DNA of 64,000 nucleotides, taken from assembly GCA_963978895.1 (NCBI GenBank), contig OZ022242.1:37304975-37368974 (forward strand), read 5' to 3'. Position 1 is the stretch's first letter, and each line of letters opens with the position of its first letter. Below, in pieces: positions 11,221 through 31,892 of the stretch. The notes beneath the pieces are model-generated. The model did not search any database. It saw only the letters and a list, made by a program, of their open reading frames with translations, and was not told the DNA's origin. Made by a program: the position numbers and the translations under genes. The stretch is from Erpobdella octoculata (lineage: Eukaryota > Annelida > Clitellata > Hirudinida > Erpobdellidae).

Positions 11221-13670
11221 GTTGTCGCCATCGGCTGTTTACGACTTTCATCTTCGAAGTCGAGTCGCTTCGAGTTTATTTATACTACGTTGGAAGCTGT
11301 TTCTGTTTGCATCGTTTTAGGTTCGAAACGGGTCTCTTATTAATGTTTAAATAAATCCTCTCTCTCATAGTCTGATAGTGAATTGGCCGGCTTTGTGTGA
11401 AAAGAGATTTGTGGAATTTCTCCTCTCTCTCTCTCGAGTTAATGATGTTAGCTCGCTAACCTAATTATGTATCTATTATTGGCTCTAAATTAAACAATGG
11501 CCTACTAGCCGTTCTCTACCAAGCCCTTCCCCACTGCAGTGTTTATTTCATTAAATATACTAACTATAATTGAACGGCCATTGTTGAAGAAGTTTCCTGA
11601 ATAAATAATCATGGCATTTTTTAGATCTTAATAAATTATGCAAGTATTTATTTACATGAAAGCCTGCCACTTCACATTCGAGGCGTTATCGATCATTTAA
11701 GTTTGCATTATTATTGCTAATAAAAGAGTATTTAATTGTCTTTTGTCGGTTACCCTTTTTAACAGGTATCTCGGTAGAGAATCGAACACACCGTCGTGTA
11801 CAGCCAACTTAGTATAGCGAGTTTGATCAGATAAAAAGTAGCTTGTGGCGTTGTAGTAGTACGTATAACGAGCGCTGTTGTGATTTAGCTGTCGCTGATA
11901 TATCAGCTAGCTAGCCTTCGTAGTCGTTTTGCTGTTTTATTGATTGATTCACTACATACGGAGTTTTACTCGTTTTCTGCAACAAGAATTCACAAGATTT
12001 GCTGAGTCTCAAGAAATTTCAAGATTCCGGGCACGGAATTTTTCAAAATTTTATAAAGTAAGTGGACATTTAGTTCAATTTTATTCCAATAAAATTTATT
12101 ATGTACTGTTTTTTTCCATAAATGCCTTTTTGGTTAGGGTTATTTCTTGCAAAAACACATGGCATATATCTAAACATATTAGACTTTAGAGACTAATATT
12201 CTTCTGTGAGTGAGCTTCATCGATTTCAGTGTCGGTTAATCTTTTTTAGAGTTTTCACCGAAACATGCAAAACATCCAGCATATTCAATTCTATTGAAGT
12301 ATTCTATAATTCTATAATATAAGCATGCTTTAGATTTCGAATAATTCTAATCTAAACATGGCGGTTCGCACGGGTGATAAAAAGAAATATATATTATGCA
12401 TATTAAAAATACGCTGGTCATTCTCCTGTGAATGTACAGTATATGTACACAGCACAACACAACACAGACAAAAGACACTTTCCCAGGTTGTTTTCCTCCT
12501 GAGAGAGCAAGCCGGGAAACGCGTCGTGTGATGGTTGTGGTTTTCTTTCAGTGTGCACAAAAAAAAGAAAAAGAAAATGGAAGGTGTACGTACGTTGAAA
12601 CAGGTGCGAATAGCAGAGACGTGAAATTGCTTGTTTAATTTAAACGCTCACGGTATTTATAAGTTATTCGGAAGATTCATTAACGCGGTCTATAATAACA
12701 AACAAGCAATGCTGGAATGTGATGGGATTGATTTGAGTGTAGTATTTATCTTATGTGTGTGTGTGTGTGTGTGTGAGAACTGCTAGTGAGTGAAAACGAT
12801 TATTATTTTAGCAGTAGTTGTTGATTGTGCACCAAATTTTTAAGTAGTTTAAGCCTAAGCCTTGATTACAGTTTTGAATAACTTAATTTATGCAGATAGA
12901 GTTATATTTAACCACATCAACGTCTCAACGATATAATTATCAAAATAACCCTTAATTAAATGGTCTAATCATTATTTTTTTTATTAATCTTTATTAATTT
13001 AATAAATTACTAAATATTGTAATGCCAAAAAATCATGGTTGTTTTTACAAAGTGCAGTCTTTCGTTAGCACCGTAGAACTAATTTAGGCAACAGATTACT
13101 TACAGCCTGAGCTATATTTAGACTTCGTTTACTCATAGCAAAGGCCAATTGGCTAGCAGGCCACTTAGCAAGCAGGCTGAAGTTTTCTATTTAGAACTGC
13201 TTGTTTGTAAAATGACAATTTTTGTTTCGGTGACGAATTATTCTTCTTTCTTTTTAAAATTATTTCATTACCTCATCGTGATCATTTGTCCGATTTTGAC
13301 ATTTCAAACACTCAATCTGTCGCTTCGCTGCTCATAATTGAGAGAGTACGACACTTATTCAACAAACACACTGTAATAACATCATATAGGGTGCATTAGC
13401 TGTTGACGCACTAGCAGCCCGTTGTGCAATAAAGTTACTATTGACGTCACTACCACCACCACCAGCAGCAGCTGCTGTTACTAGCCCCTGTACGTACGTA
13501 GCCCTTGCGATTGTTAGCTACTTAGCACTGGAGTTGATTTAAATATATTTGCATATTAAACTTTGATTTACTAATGTATCATCTTATCAGATGTTGGGTT
13601 GATTGCGCTGTTTTTACACTTCTTTTGTCTTTTGTTTTCAAAGCCAGACCGTCGGGTCAAATGGATGTCA
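10303..13670. other. Gene-free region with microsatellites
   Basis: Holds a GT-rich stretch (about 10455-10485), a CGCG-CA tract (about 11045-11072), (GTC)n at about 11188-11228 and (GT)n at about 12752-12775. It lies upstream of the PMCA gene and could hold its promoter or untranslated exons. ATAAAGTAAGTGG at about 12053 would make a good splice donor, but I cannot prove an exon. Confidence 0.4.
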
Positions 13671-13675
13671 CACTT

Positions 13676-13745
13676 GGTGACGTAACGAGGTCGTGTGACG
13701 TAATCGAGGTCATGGTGACGTAACGAGGTCATGGTGACGTAATCG
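13676..13745. promoter_or_regulatory. Array of four TGACGTAA (CRE/ATF-like) motifs
   Basis: TGACGTAA occurs at 13678, 13696, 13716 and 13735, spaced 18-20 bases apart, each within a unit like GTGACGTAAYGAGGTC. The octamer resembles binding sites of CREB/ATF bZIP factors. Whether it regulates anything is inference. The PMCA exons begin about 5 kb downstream, though the real 5' end of that gene is not visible. Confidence 0.45.
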
Positions 13746-15428
13746 AAAATTGCCGGCTCGATGCGACAAGCGATTGAACCCGCCGAAATGACTGTTAGCA
13801 GCTGTTGCACGCGCGTGTTCGAAACCTAACTTAACACCTCGGGCTCTCATTTGACTGCTTACGCTGCTTACATCTGAACACACACACACACACACACATA
13901 CACACACACATTCAAGCTAATGCACACATGCAGACAAACAAACTCACAGACGGACGCGACGCGACGCGCAAACGTCACCAAAGAGTCTTTAATGGATGTT
14001 GATTGAAAGCGGAGGGGGGGGGATGGTCCTCTTTTTTTCCTTCTTTTTATATGATGACTCTTAGCCGGCAATGCAATAATTTTCTCTCTCGGCATTTCGA
14101 CCCATCAGTTCGTGTCCATTCCCATTACCGCTGACACCAGAGATGGAATGCTGTGTTTGTTTGTCGTCCGATGATCAGGGGAAATGGACGGAGAGGAGGA
14201 GGATCAACGGTTACTGGAAGATTTCGTTTGTTGTCTGAGCCGCCATAGAAAATAAAATGGGGAGACAGTGGGCGGATGATTTTTGATTACCTCTCTCTCT
14301 CTCTCGGTTTGTATGCTTAAAATAGTAGCTGGTGATCTCGAGAGTTACTTCGACTTCTGAAGCAGTCCTTGACCGTTGTCGTAATGCGTTCGAAATTTCG
14401 AGTCTTCTTGAGTTGAGTTGAGTTGAGTTGAGTTAATACAGTCTCCTCTTTTTTTCGCCTCCACGCATCTCATCGTCCGTTTCGTGTTTGAAGAATTCGT
14501 CTTCAAAACTTTAAGAAGATTACTCATCCTCGCTGATCTGCAGGAAGAGGGCTGTGTGTGACATTCGTGTCACGCGTGCTCTCTAAGACCGGCTTTAGAT
14601 TTAAAGGAAAGGAAGAACAAAAAAAAAAGACTGTTTGCCCCGTGCCGCGATGTTGACATAGGTCCCCCGATTCCCTGACCCCCCCCGACTCCCCTTACCC
14701 CCCCCGACTCCCCTTACCCCTTCTTTTTTTCCACGGGTCAAATGCATTTGAACTTTGTAAACAGCGAAGAAGTTCTGCTGCTGGTAGAGTAGAGAATCTC
14801 TCAGAGGAAAACTTTTTTTAAACGGATCGTGCCAAGCGCGGGATCGTTAGGGAATTTTCTCAATTTTCACGTTTGGCGGTTCCTTCTCTTTCGGATATTA
14901 AATAAATGTTTTTATACATTGATGTTTATGAACGCCGGGGGCAGTGCCGTGCGGATTTCGCGAGAGTCCGGAAAGTTGTGCGTGTGTGTTTGTGAGTATG
15001 AGGGTGTGTGTGTTTGTGTTTGTAAGAGTGTGTGTTTGTAAGAGTGTGTGTGTGTTTGTGAGTATGTGTGTGTGTTTGTTGTGTGTACGTGATTCTTTTT
15101 ATATAGCGTGCGTCTGTGTGACTTCGGAGGAGAATTATTGAATTATTAACCTAGCCACGCAATATGAGTCTTTTTCTTTTATTATTTATCAATAAAGCTA
15201 TATTTGAAGTATCAAGGTAGATTACCCATTTGAAGACTTATAGGTTAAGGTCGTTATTTATTTCCTGACCCCTTGTGACCCCTTGACCTCTGTCTTTCAT
15301 TCCGTCGTAATATCTTACAACTAAGAGAGTTTGTAGGATTTCACGTTGTTTACTTCCTAATGTTTATGTTCTTGCGTAGGAGAAGTTGTAGGCTGAAAAA
15401 AAATAAAGAAAGATATTGAAATGAACCC

Positions 15429-15459
<31 letters not shown>

Positions 15460-15650
15460 GAGAGAGAACAGGGGAGAGAAAGCCAGACAGGGGATGGTGG
15501 TGGTTCGAACCCCCCCCCCACCCCGCTTAGCCGGCATAACAAGCAGAGATGTCGAACATCCTGGTTCTTTAATTGTCCCGTGCCTCCTCCTCCATGTAGT
15601 TGAAATTACAAATTGCCATACACGTTATTTTGGAGAGGTTTCGCGGCTTT
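13746..15650. other. Gene-free region with microsatellites
   Basis: CA tract at about 13876-13910, GAGTT pentamers at about 14410-14435, GT-rich stretch at about 14978-15080, GA tract at about 15428-15467. No exons recognised. Confidence 0.6.
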
Positions 15651-15655
15651 TTTAT

Positions 15656-15802
15656 GTACTGTTGTTACTGTACGTATTGTACAACTAGTGTAGGTATTTA
15701 GTAGGTATTGTACAACTAGTGTACGTATTGTACAACTAGTGTACGTATTGTACAACTAGTGTACGTATTGTACAACTAGTGTACGTGTTGTACAACCAGT
15801 TG
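15656..15802. repeat. 20-bp near-palindromic tandem repeat
   Basis: About five copies of TGTACAACTAGTGTACGTAT. Each unit carries the inverted words GTACA and TGTAC around ACTAGT, so each single strand can fold on itself. Confidence 0.85.
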
Positions 15803-15984
15803 TACTGTTTTCGTTTTTCTTGCTCTCTTGTTCGTTCGAATAGCGGAATTGAATAATTGTTATTATATAATAAATAAAAAATAAAAATATCATAAAATTA
15901 TTCCCGCTTCGCGTGTTCGCATCGAACGGAGATAATTATATATCTTATCGAATAAAATAATTTTCCAGAACACTTCTTGTTTGC

Positions 15985-16002
15985 GTGCGTGCGTGCGTGT
16001 GT

Positions 16003-16051
<49 letters not shown>

Positions 16052-16997
16052 CTGCTTTGTCGTATTAGGTGTACTGGTGAATGTTTCGAATAAGCACTTC
16101 AATTGCAGTCAGCTATTCGCACACCACCTGTCATCCGTCCATCAGCCGGCGAAGGGCAAGGTTAGTCCATGGTCAGGCCCTCCAAAGGACTGTAAAGCCT
16201 TGGTTAAAGAAATCAAACTCGTTCCTTCTGGATCAGCTTTGGCTCTAATGGCTGCCCGCTCCGCCCAAGTGTCAAAGGGTAGAGGTTAACTCCGCCCTCT
16301 CTCGGCCTATTAATTAACACTTTTCGAAGCTAAGAGTGACCTTTGGTGATCGAAGTTAAGAACGGGGGAGGGAAAGGGAACAATTATATTCCAGCGGCAT
16401 CATCTGAACTTTGAACTCAAGAGTCCATCCAGTGACGTCGGCAACTGCTGCGTAATCGACTTGATGCTGGCAGCATCATTACCTGGATTACAGAGAGAGA
16501 GATACACCGTTGCACCTGTTAATTGCGGCATACTACTAACAAAAATGCTTAGATGTGAAAACCGGGGGGACGATCCAGTCGGATTGATTCATCCCCCCTC
16601 CCCCCCCGGATCGCAGTTATGCTCCCCCTACTTCCTCTGTTCTGTTTCATCATGGATTCACCGGTCGTCGTCCAACGCTGTTTATTAACTCCGAATTGGA
16701 GTGAGAGAGCGTGCGCATGCTAACTACGTAACTGATTGCTTTATTTCCTTCCCAGTTGGCTTTCTTATCTGTTACATCCAGGAGTTTTTCCAGTGGTCTA
16801 TGGAAGCTATAATGATAATCATCACCATCATCATCAATTCCTTTGATTGGAAGAGAGAGAGAGACAGAGAGAATTATAGAGGGAGAGAGGGAAAATGTGA
16901 TGCAGTAAACGGAAGAGAGGGGATTGGAAAATAACGGATAATAAATTCATTGTCTCGTTTATCGTGAGTTAGTTGAGAAGAGGAATCCGGGTATCCG

Positions 16998-17067
<70 letters not shown>

Positions 17068-17087
17068 TCCTCTATTTTCCCACGTAC

Positions 17088-17133
<46 letters not shown>

Positions 17134-17801
17134 CACACACACGTAATCTGATTAATCTTCGTCCTTGTGTCGCCAAAGCAAACCTGTTTGGAGTTTGATT
17201 TGATTTGAATAATGGAAAAGAAGTGACATTCCCTACGTCCGTCTCTCGGAGAACAAATCGAGAGAGACAGAGGGAAAGATGGAGAGTGCTATTCCCATTT
17301 CTCACGCTCACACACACACATGAACACAGACAAACACACATTCAAACACGCACACAGACACACGCACACACTTTCTCCATCTTATCTAATCAGCTCTGTA
17401 AATAAGACATTCTGAGGTCACTGAGCTGTGCCGAAGCGTTCTCGTTTGGAACGCTCCGGAAGCTGAAAAAGCCAAGTAAACAAAATTACATGTAAACAAA
17501 ATTACGAGTAAACAAAGTTACAAGTAAACGAAGTTACAGGTAAATGAAGTTACAAGTAAACAATGTTACAATTATACAAAGATTACATATAATCAAAGAT
17601 ACTGAATAAAAAGTAAGCAAAGCTGTTGAATTAAAAAAGAGAAATGTCTGATTAATAGGAATGACTCGGCAAAATGACGAAGAATATTATTTTTTAGTTG
17701 TATTTATATTCATTCTCAGAATATTTAACCTTTTTGCGTTAATTTGCAGGTTTTTCTGTTGATTTACAAACTTAGAAGGTAGCGGCTGGACATTAAGATA
17801 G

Positions 17802-17886
<85 letters not shown>

Positions 17887-18194
17887 GAGAGAGGGTGTGG
17901 GGGAAGATTTGTGTTTATTTTTGCAATTGGGTTGGAAGCATTTCCGTGATGCGTGATGCAAATGAAGCGTGGCTTTTCCTCTCGCTCTCGTAAATGTGTG
18001 TGTGTGTGTGTGTGCGTGTGTGCGAGAGTGTACTTGTGTGTGTGTTGTGTTTATTAAGCGCGTGTGATGAAAAGTTTGATTGAAGAAAAATTTAGAATTA
18101 CATTTACTTTACAGACGTTTACAGAATATTCGATTTATTTATTTATTTTTCTTTCAAATTGTGAAACAAACAAAAAATATAGGTCGCATTCTCT

Positions 18195-18228
<34 letters not shown>
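15985..18228. other. Microsatellite-rich gene-free region
   Basis: (GT)n at about 15998-16047, (CT)n at 17001-17060, (CA)n at 17093-17143, (GA)n at 17803-17895, (AT)n at 18198-18227. At about 17475-17580 a loose 16-18-base repeat (TAAACAAAATTACAAG-like) is seen. The 102-codon frame at 15981-16289 starts in the GT tract and matches nothing I know. Confidence 0.7.
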
Positions 18229-18230
<2 letters not shown>

Positions 18231-18398
18231 CCCACTCTCAAATCAAGTGTTTTTGATTATTATTTTTTATAAATAAACACATTAGACCACGTGACAGAAT
18301 TGTTTTGTTTTCGTGACTGTTGACCTTTGTAGTGAGCCCGGGGTCACGATGGATGTGTTTGTATTGTAAGTGCACTTCGCTGATGAAATCTGATTAGC

Positions 18399-18598
18399 NN
18401 NNNNNNNNNNNNNNNNNNNNNNNNNNNNNNNNNNNNNNNNNNNNNNNNNNNNNNNNNNNNNNNNNNNNNNNNNNNNNNNNNNNNNNNNNNNNNNNNNNNN
18501 NNNNNNNNNNNNNNNNNNNNNNNNNNNNNNNNNNNNNNNNNNNNNNNNNNNNNNNNNNNNNNNNNNNNNNNNNNNNNNNNNNNNNNNNNNNNNNNNNN
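18399..18598. other. Assembly gap, exactly 200 N
   Basis: A run of 200 unknown bases. The PMCA coding sequence emerges directly from its right edge in the middle of an exon, and no earlier PMCA exon is found to its left. The round length suggests a placeholder of unknown true size. Confidence 0.98.
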
Positions 18599-18599
18599 C

Positions 18600-25485
<6,886 letters not shown>

Positions 25486-27270
25486 GATCATCCTCCTCTC
25501 CCTCGGGTCTCCTCGCTCCCTTCCTTACTTCCTTACTCTTTCTCTCTCTTCGCCTATTTTTTTTTTAAATTTTTCTCGATCCAACTTGCTAGATGCTTGT
25601 TGCATTTTTGTTTTATTTTCAATATTATTTTTTTCGCAGTAATGTTTTTTTGATTATTATTCGTTTTTATCGTTATTATTATTATTATTATTATTGTCAT
25701 TACTATTTGATTTTTAGCTTTTCTCCTATTGAGGGGATCTCTTTATTTTCTTATTTTCTCTCTCCTCTCCTCTTCTTGCGGATGTGACCACCGCCTGTGT
25801 TGGACACGTTTTTATTAGTTTGGATTTCTAGTTTATATTAATTTTTTTTTCTAGATTTTTTTCCTGGTTTTAATCATGAAAAAGTTGCCGATTTAGAATT
25901 AGTTGTTTTAACCACTGCCTCAAATCCCGCAAATTCTGCTGGCATCGACCGGGGAATTCGCAACCGATCGTAGCCTGATACTTAAATGAAAATGGCACAA
26001 AGACGAAAGAAATTACGCTTTTAACTTTTAAATAGCTTTGATTTTAAATATATATATATATATCTTATTTTTTCTTACGCTCTGTACAGTTGAATGACGC
26101 TAGTGGTTTGGCTATGACGTCTGCTTTTTACCGTTTCGGATGAGTACGTTTTATGATTTCCCATTTTTCTTCCATTTGCAAAGGTCATTTTAATTTGTTT
26201 GTAAAGAAGCGCGAAAAATAGAGATACGAATGAGAGAGTGTAAAAAGAAAAAAGCATTCAAAACGGACCGAAAAGTAGATTCGTGGCAGGTTCAATTTTT
26301 TCTCCTGAAGGACCGGCATGGTCAGGTCAGACGTGGGGAATTCGTCGTTTCTAGGGCCAGGGTCGCACCCGCCTCTCCGTCGGGAACGAAAACGTTAGCC
26401 TATAGATAAGGCCTAGGACTAGCCTGTCGGTGGGGGGTTTGACTTGAGAGTCGTTTGTGACCAAGCGCCGATACGTTTGCTTTCCCTGTTACACTCGAGA
26501 AATTTCAAGCGAAAACCACAGTCGACTTTGCAACGTTTGTTTTGGTTAAAAAAAAAAAAATTTGTCGTTACAATGTTTATTTTTAGTGTAAAAGTTGTCC
26601 CGCTTTTCTACCGCGAAGTTATTTTATTTTTTTTTCTCGCCATTTTTGTATTTACATTTTACACGAAGACACTAAATATCACCAAGATGACGTATATATA
26701 TGTAGAACGAACGTAGTGTGCAACGTGTCGTGTTAACGTGTACTATTTTGTGTCGTCTTGTCCACACGTGTGTGTTATAAATATAGTCGTTTTCCTGTCC
26801 CAGTTAGTTGATTGGAGAGAAAAAAATACAAGAAATAACGATTGCATAGGTCGCCGTAGCAATGTGTTGGGACTGGATCATTTATTCTTATTAATTTCAT
26901 CTGGATTATAAAGATATATAGCATAACGTGTCGCTTACTTATTTTTGGTAACTTTTCGTCGCGCCCGCTATAGATTATTATTTTTTTTATTGGAAATATT
27001 TTAAAATAAAATAATTTAAAATAAAAACCAGAGGCTGTTTTCGTTAAAAGTTTGATTCCCTTCCTCGCCGGCGGTGTATTATCACTTATTTATTCATTTA
27101 TTCCTTTTTGCCGCTTCTAAATTTTTTAAAAAATTCTGTTTTTACATCATAAGAGGTGCTTCGTCAGTGTCTTCGTTTTATTTAATTTAAAATTTAACGC
27201 CGATTTCGCCACTAACTTGATGAAACATTGATGAAAAGTAAATAAGCCGGGGGCTGATTTTCATATGGCC
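25486..27270. other. PMCA 3' untranslated or intronic region, proximal form
   Basis: AT-rich with (ATT)n at about 25675-25695. Several AATAAA words near 27000-27020 could terminate the proximal isoform. No further exon supportable. Confidence 0.4.
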
Positions 27271-27274
27271 TCGC

Positions 27275-27540
27275 TGCTATTGCCCCGGCGGTTCGACGTG
27301 ATTGCAATCGGTAAAATTGTTACTAACCCTAACCCTAGCTCGAACCCTAACCCTATCTCTACCCCTAAACCCTATCCTAGGTAGTAGCATAAAAATTTCA
27401 AAATAATTTTTTTTAAATTTCATTAACATTTTTACATAAAGGTAAAAATTCTGAGTTTGAATATACCATATAGTGTAAAAAAAAATAAAATTAATAAAGA
27501 TATAGCGAATCAAAGATCGCGTACCGCCGTGGCAATAGTA
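27275..27540. mobile_element. TIR element with internal telomere-like CCCTAA tract, copy 1
   Basis: Left end TGCTATTGCCCCGGCGG. The right end, read inverted, is TACTATTGCCACGGCGG. Inside, close to the left end, is a degenerate CCCTAA array, followed by about 160 bases that are nearly identical to copy 2 at 39067-39379. No transposase frame. Size and structure fit a MITE. The superfamily is not assigned. Confidence 0.75.
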
Positions 27541-28324
27541 TTAACGATTTCATATGGCCTCGCTGCCTATTTAATCATTGTCTCACTCAAGTCATTTCGC
27601 AAGCAGTCATCGCCGCGAGACGAAGAAGATCTTCATCTTGGCCCGTAGAATTCCCGGCCTTTGCATTATTCCTCTTGTATCAAAAACATTGGATCAGTCT
27701 GTCTCGGTAACGACCCGAGTAAGGTCTGACCTTAATTTCTTAACCGCTAACTTCGACCCCGCTGTGGGCAAGCCAATGACTTCTATCAAACGCCCGAGGT
27801 TCGTTGGTAAACTGCAAATCAGGCAATTAGGGGAATTAATATTCGCTGGGTCACTAATTCTGGAAGCTTGACTCTTTGGACCCCAATGCATATTTACATG
27901 GTTGTTGAAACAGTCCCATTGGCAAGAGCGTCATATCAACAAAAGCACGGTGGCGTGGTGGAAATGTTTCAGAAACACACACATTCTAAAATTGTATACT
28001 CCTAATGCCCCAAAAATAGCTGCTGTGGGGGAGGGTAGCTATAGGTACTTTTTCAAAAATAGCTGACTGAGGATAGTCGTATAAACTTTTTCTTCAAATG
28101 TAGTTGATGGCCGGTGGGGGGGGGTTACTCAAACATGCGGAGCAAATCAAATCTAGCAAAAAAAAAGCGCCCCTACAGCCGGGACACGAATCATTACCCT
28201 GGATTGAGTGGACAGGCTATAATATATTCCGCCTACGCCGTGCCATGGTTACCACACCCGATCCGCGGGGTTTGAGGTGTGGTAACTTTTTTCGGGGAGG
28301 AAGAGGGCACTCACCCCATAGCCC
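27541..28324. other. Unassigned spacer between PMCA last exons
   Basis: Contains frames of 97 (+) and 65 (-) codons at 27578-27891 with no recognised family. At about 28010-28130 the words AAATAGCTG and GATGGCCGGTGGGG resemble sequence just downstream of the second TIR element (39475-39505). A larger dispersed repeat may therefore be present. Confidence 0.35.
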
Positions 28325-28465
28325 CTGCACTGGTGTTATAGCGGTCAGGCATTCGCCTGTAGACCTGAAAGCAGTTCTAATCGCGCCGCATCTCCAGCGT
28401 CTGTAGCAGTGAGGGTGGGCGTGGGCGTCTATCAGTGGCTGCCTCTGGTTGAAATAATTGAAATG
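28325..28465 (+). mobile_element. tRNA-derived SINE, copy 2
   Basis: The head TTATAGCGGTCAGGCATTCG, then CCTGTAGACCTGAAAGC and a damaged B box (GTTCTAATC), then the tail CCAGCGTCTG ... GGCGTCTATCAGTGGCTG. It aligns along its length with copy 3 at 41.6 kb. Confidence 0.75.
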
Positions 28466-28524
28466 GTTGAAATGGACCCACAAAAGCGTTTCCGTTACGG
28501 CTTTTGATGTAAGAAGACGCCATA

Positions 28525-28690
28525 AAAATTCCGTTACATTACATTGAAAGTACATTTTCGTTACATTGCATTGAAATTATTAATTATCGTTACATTACAT
28601 TGAAATTACATTATCGTTACATTACATTGAAATTACATTATCGTTACATTACATTGAAATTACATTATCGTTACATTACATTGACATTAA
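28525..28690. repeat. About 27-bp tandem repeat CGTTACATTACATTGAAATTA
   Basis: Six copies with small length differences. No coding potential. Confidence 0.85.
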
Positions 28691-29003
28691 ATTACTGCTC
28701 CTGCGAAAAATAGCCCATTCGATTCGAGAGTGCCGAAAATGTCTGGCTGCCTATAAAACTGCTGTAATCTTTGACCCTTTTGTTTCTAATCTGGAAATGG
28801 ATAAAATACAAGAAAACCACGGACGTTAATAAATCTGCAGTTTCATAGATGTGGTAGTGGTGTATCTTTGATCTTTCAATGTTTATTTTCAATCCGTTCC
28901 GTGTTGCCATTTTTGAGTCAGTTATTTTATTTAGAACGGTTTATGTTATTAGGTTGGAAATAGACCATAATAATAACAATAATATTGTTATTTATATAAC
29001 CAC

Positions 29004-29109
29004 TAGGGATGTCACGGGTTCAACTTTTTCGAGTTCGGGTATCCAAAAAGACCGGGTAATACCGAACTTCGGGTTCGGGACGGGTATCCCGGTATCCGTG
29101 ACATCTCTA
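29004..29109. mobile_element. hAT-type MITE with 8-bp target duplication
   Basis: A 106-bp palindrome-rich element. Its left end is TAGGGATGTCACGG and its right end, read inverted, is TAGAGATGTCACGG. It is flanked by ATAACCAC (28996-29003) and ATAACTAC (29110-29117), an 8-bp duplication with one mismatch as expected for hAT transposition. Confidence 0.8.
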
Positions 29110-29117
29110 ATAACTAC

Positions 29118-29840
29118 CTACCTGCGCATTGTCGTCAAATGCAGTTTTGAATTAAAAACCTCTTAGTCAAACCCGTCAAAGCTAATATTGCCGCGTAATT
29201 GTCACGGCAGTTTCATATCGCTATTTCCATCCGAAAACACTAAAAATAGAAATGGAGATTAGCGATTATTCTATGTAAGGACCTCGGCCATTTTGCAACG
29301 AAGCTATCCGTAAACACAGTTTCATTGATCAATAAAGTGCCATCCCATGGAAGTCATGGAACTGACCATAGTTGTTTGTAAGTGAGGTGGCGTTATTGCA
29401 TGTTGGTAGGTTAATAAACAAATAAATGATTGTTGGTCTTTTACGGGTTTCGTGGTCTTGAAAATTATTGCTTTGAAAAGGAACTAAGAAAAAAAACTAG
29501 CCCCATCTGTGTACGATATCTAGGCTAGTGACCATTTCTTATACATTTTTACAATACATGGTGGTAAATCGTTAAAAGAAATTACACTTTAGTAGGATGA
29601 TTTAATGCTTCGATTTTTGCTTCAAAACTTTTACTATCCGGACTATATAAATTCCTGTTTTCTGCTTAAAAGTTGTTTACGAAAACATGACGGGAGGTCT
29701 GGATAAAATTTTGAACATAATTATATTTTAAATATTATTAATTACATTGATTATAATTAATCTTTGCGTGGGGTCGGGAAGCTACAATGGCGGTCCTACT
29801 TCTTTCAAGTGAAAAATACGACCTGTTTGTGAAGCCATCT
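29118..29840. other. Gene-free AT-rich spacer
   Basis: No exon, RNA gene or repeat end recognised. Confidence 0.5.
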
Positions 29841-31587
<1,747 letters not shown>

Positions 31588-31782
31588 ATCCGAGTCGCCA
31601 ATGTGTTCCAGGAGCCGACTGTACCGGTTGCCCCGAAGCTGCCTTACAGAGGCAAGCCGTCCTTCGCGTCAATGGTAGCCATGGCTCAGCGGGCGGCTAA
31701 CCAATCGCAGGGCAGTCAGTCGTCGCAGGATGGAGAAGTCAGCAAAGGGGTGACGAATGCCGACGTTGGGGCGAATGTTTGA
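31588..31782 (+). CDS. PMCA alternative last exon 2 (distal tail)
   Basis: Begins after CTACCCAACAG in phase 0 with IRVANVFQEP, again matching the IRVVNAF core of PMCA calmodulin-binding tails. It can therefore replace exon 25300-25485 after exon 24389-24559. It encodes 64 residues, including PKLPYRGKPSFASMVAMAQR and a Gln/Ser-rich end, then TGA at 31780-31782. In vertebrate PMCAs, alternative splicing at this same place changes calmodulin affinity and PDZ binding. Here the switch would be between terminal exons. That it belongs to this gene is inference from phase, position and the IRVxNxF match. Confidence 0.7.
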   Translation: MRVANVFQEPTVPVAPKLPYRGKPSFASMVAMAQRAANQSQGSQSSQDGEVSKGVTNADVGANV

Positions 31783-31854
31783 TGTGCTTAGCCTCTCCTC
31801 TAAGTGTTTGATGTAGATCTTTTTTTCATTACATATTTATATCTTAAAATATAT

Positions 31855-31892
31855 AGCGAGATATATATATATATATATTATATATATATATT
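31855..31892. repeat. AT microsatellite after PMCA distal stop
   Basis: (AT)n interrupted once, in the presumed 3' untranslated region of the distal isoform. Confidence 0.85.

Noticed and set aside
15981..16289. 102-codon plus-strand frame
   Set aside because: Starts in a GT tract, with no recognised domain and no supporting splice pattern.
16320..16375. Words CGAAGCTAAG and GATCGAAGTTAAG resembling 5S rRNA
   Set aside because: Only short words match. No full-length 5S alignment, A/C box spacing or terminator could be made out.
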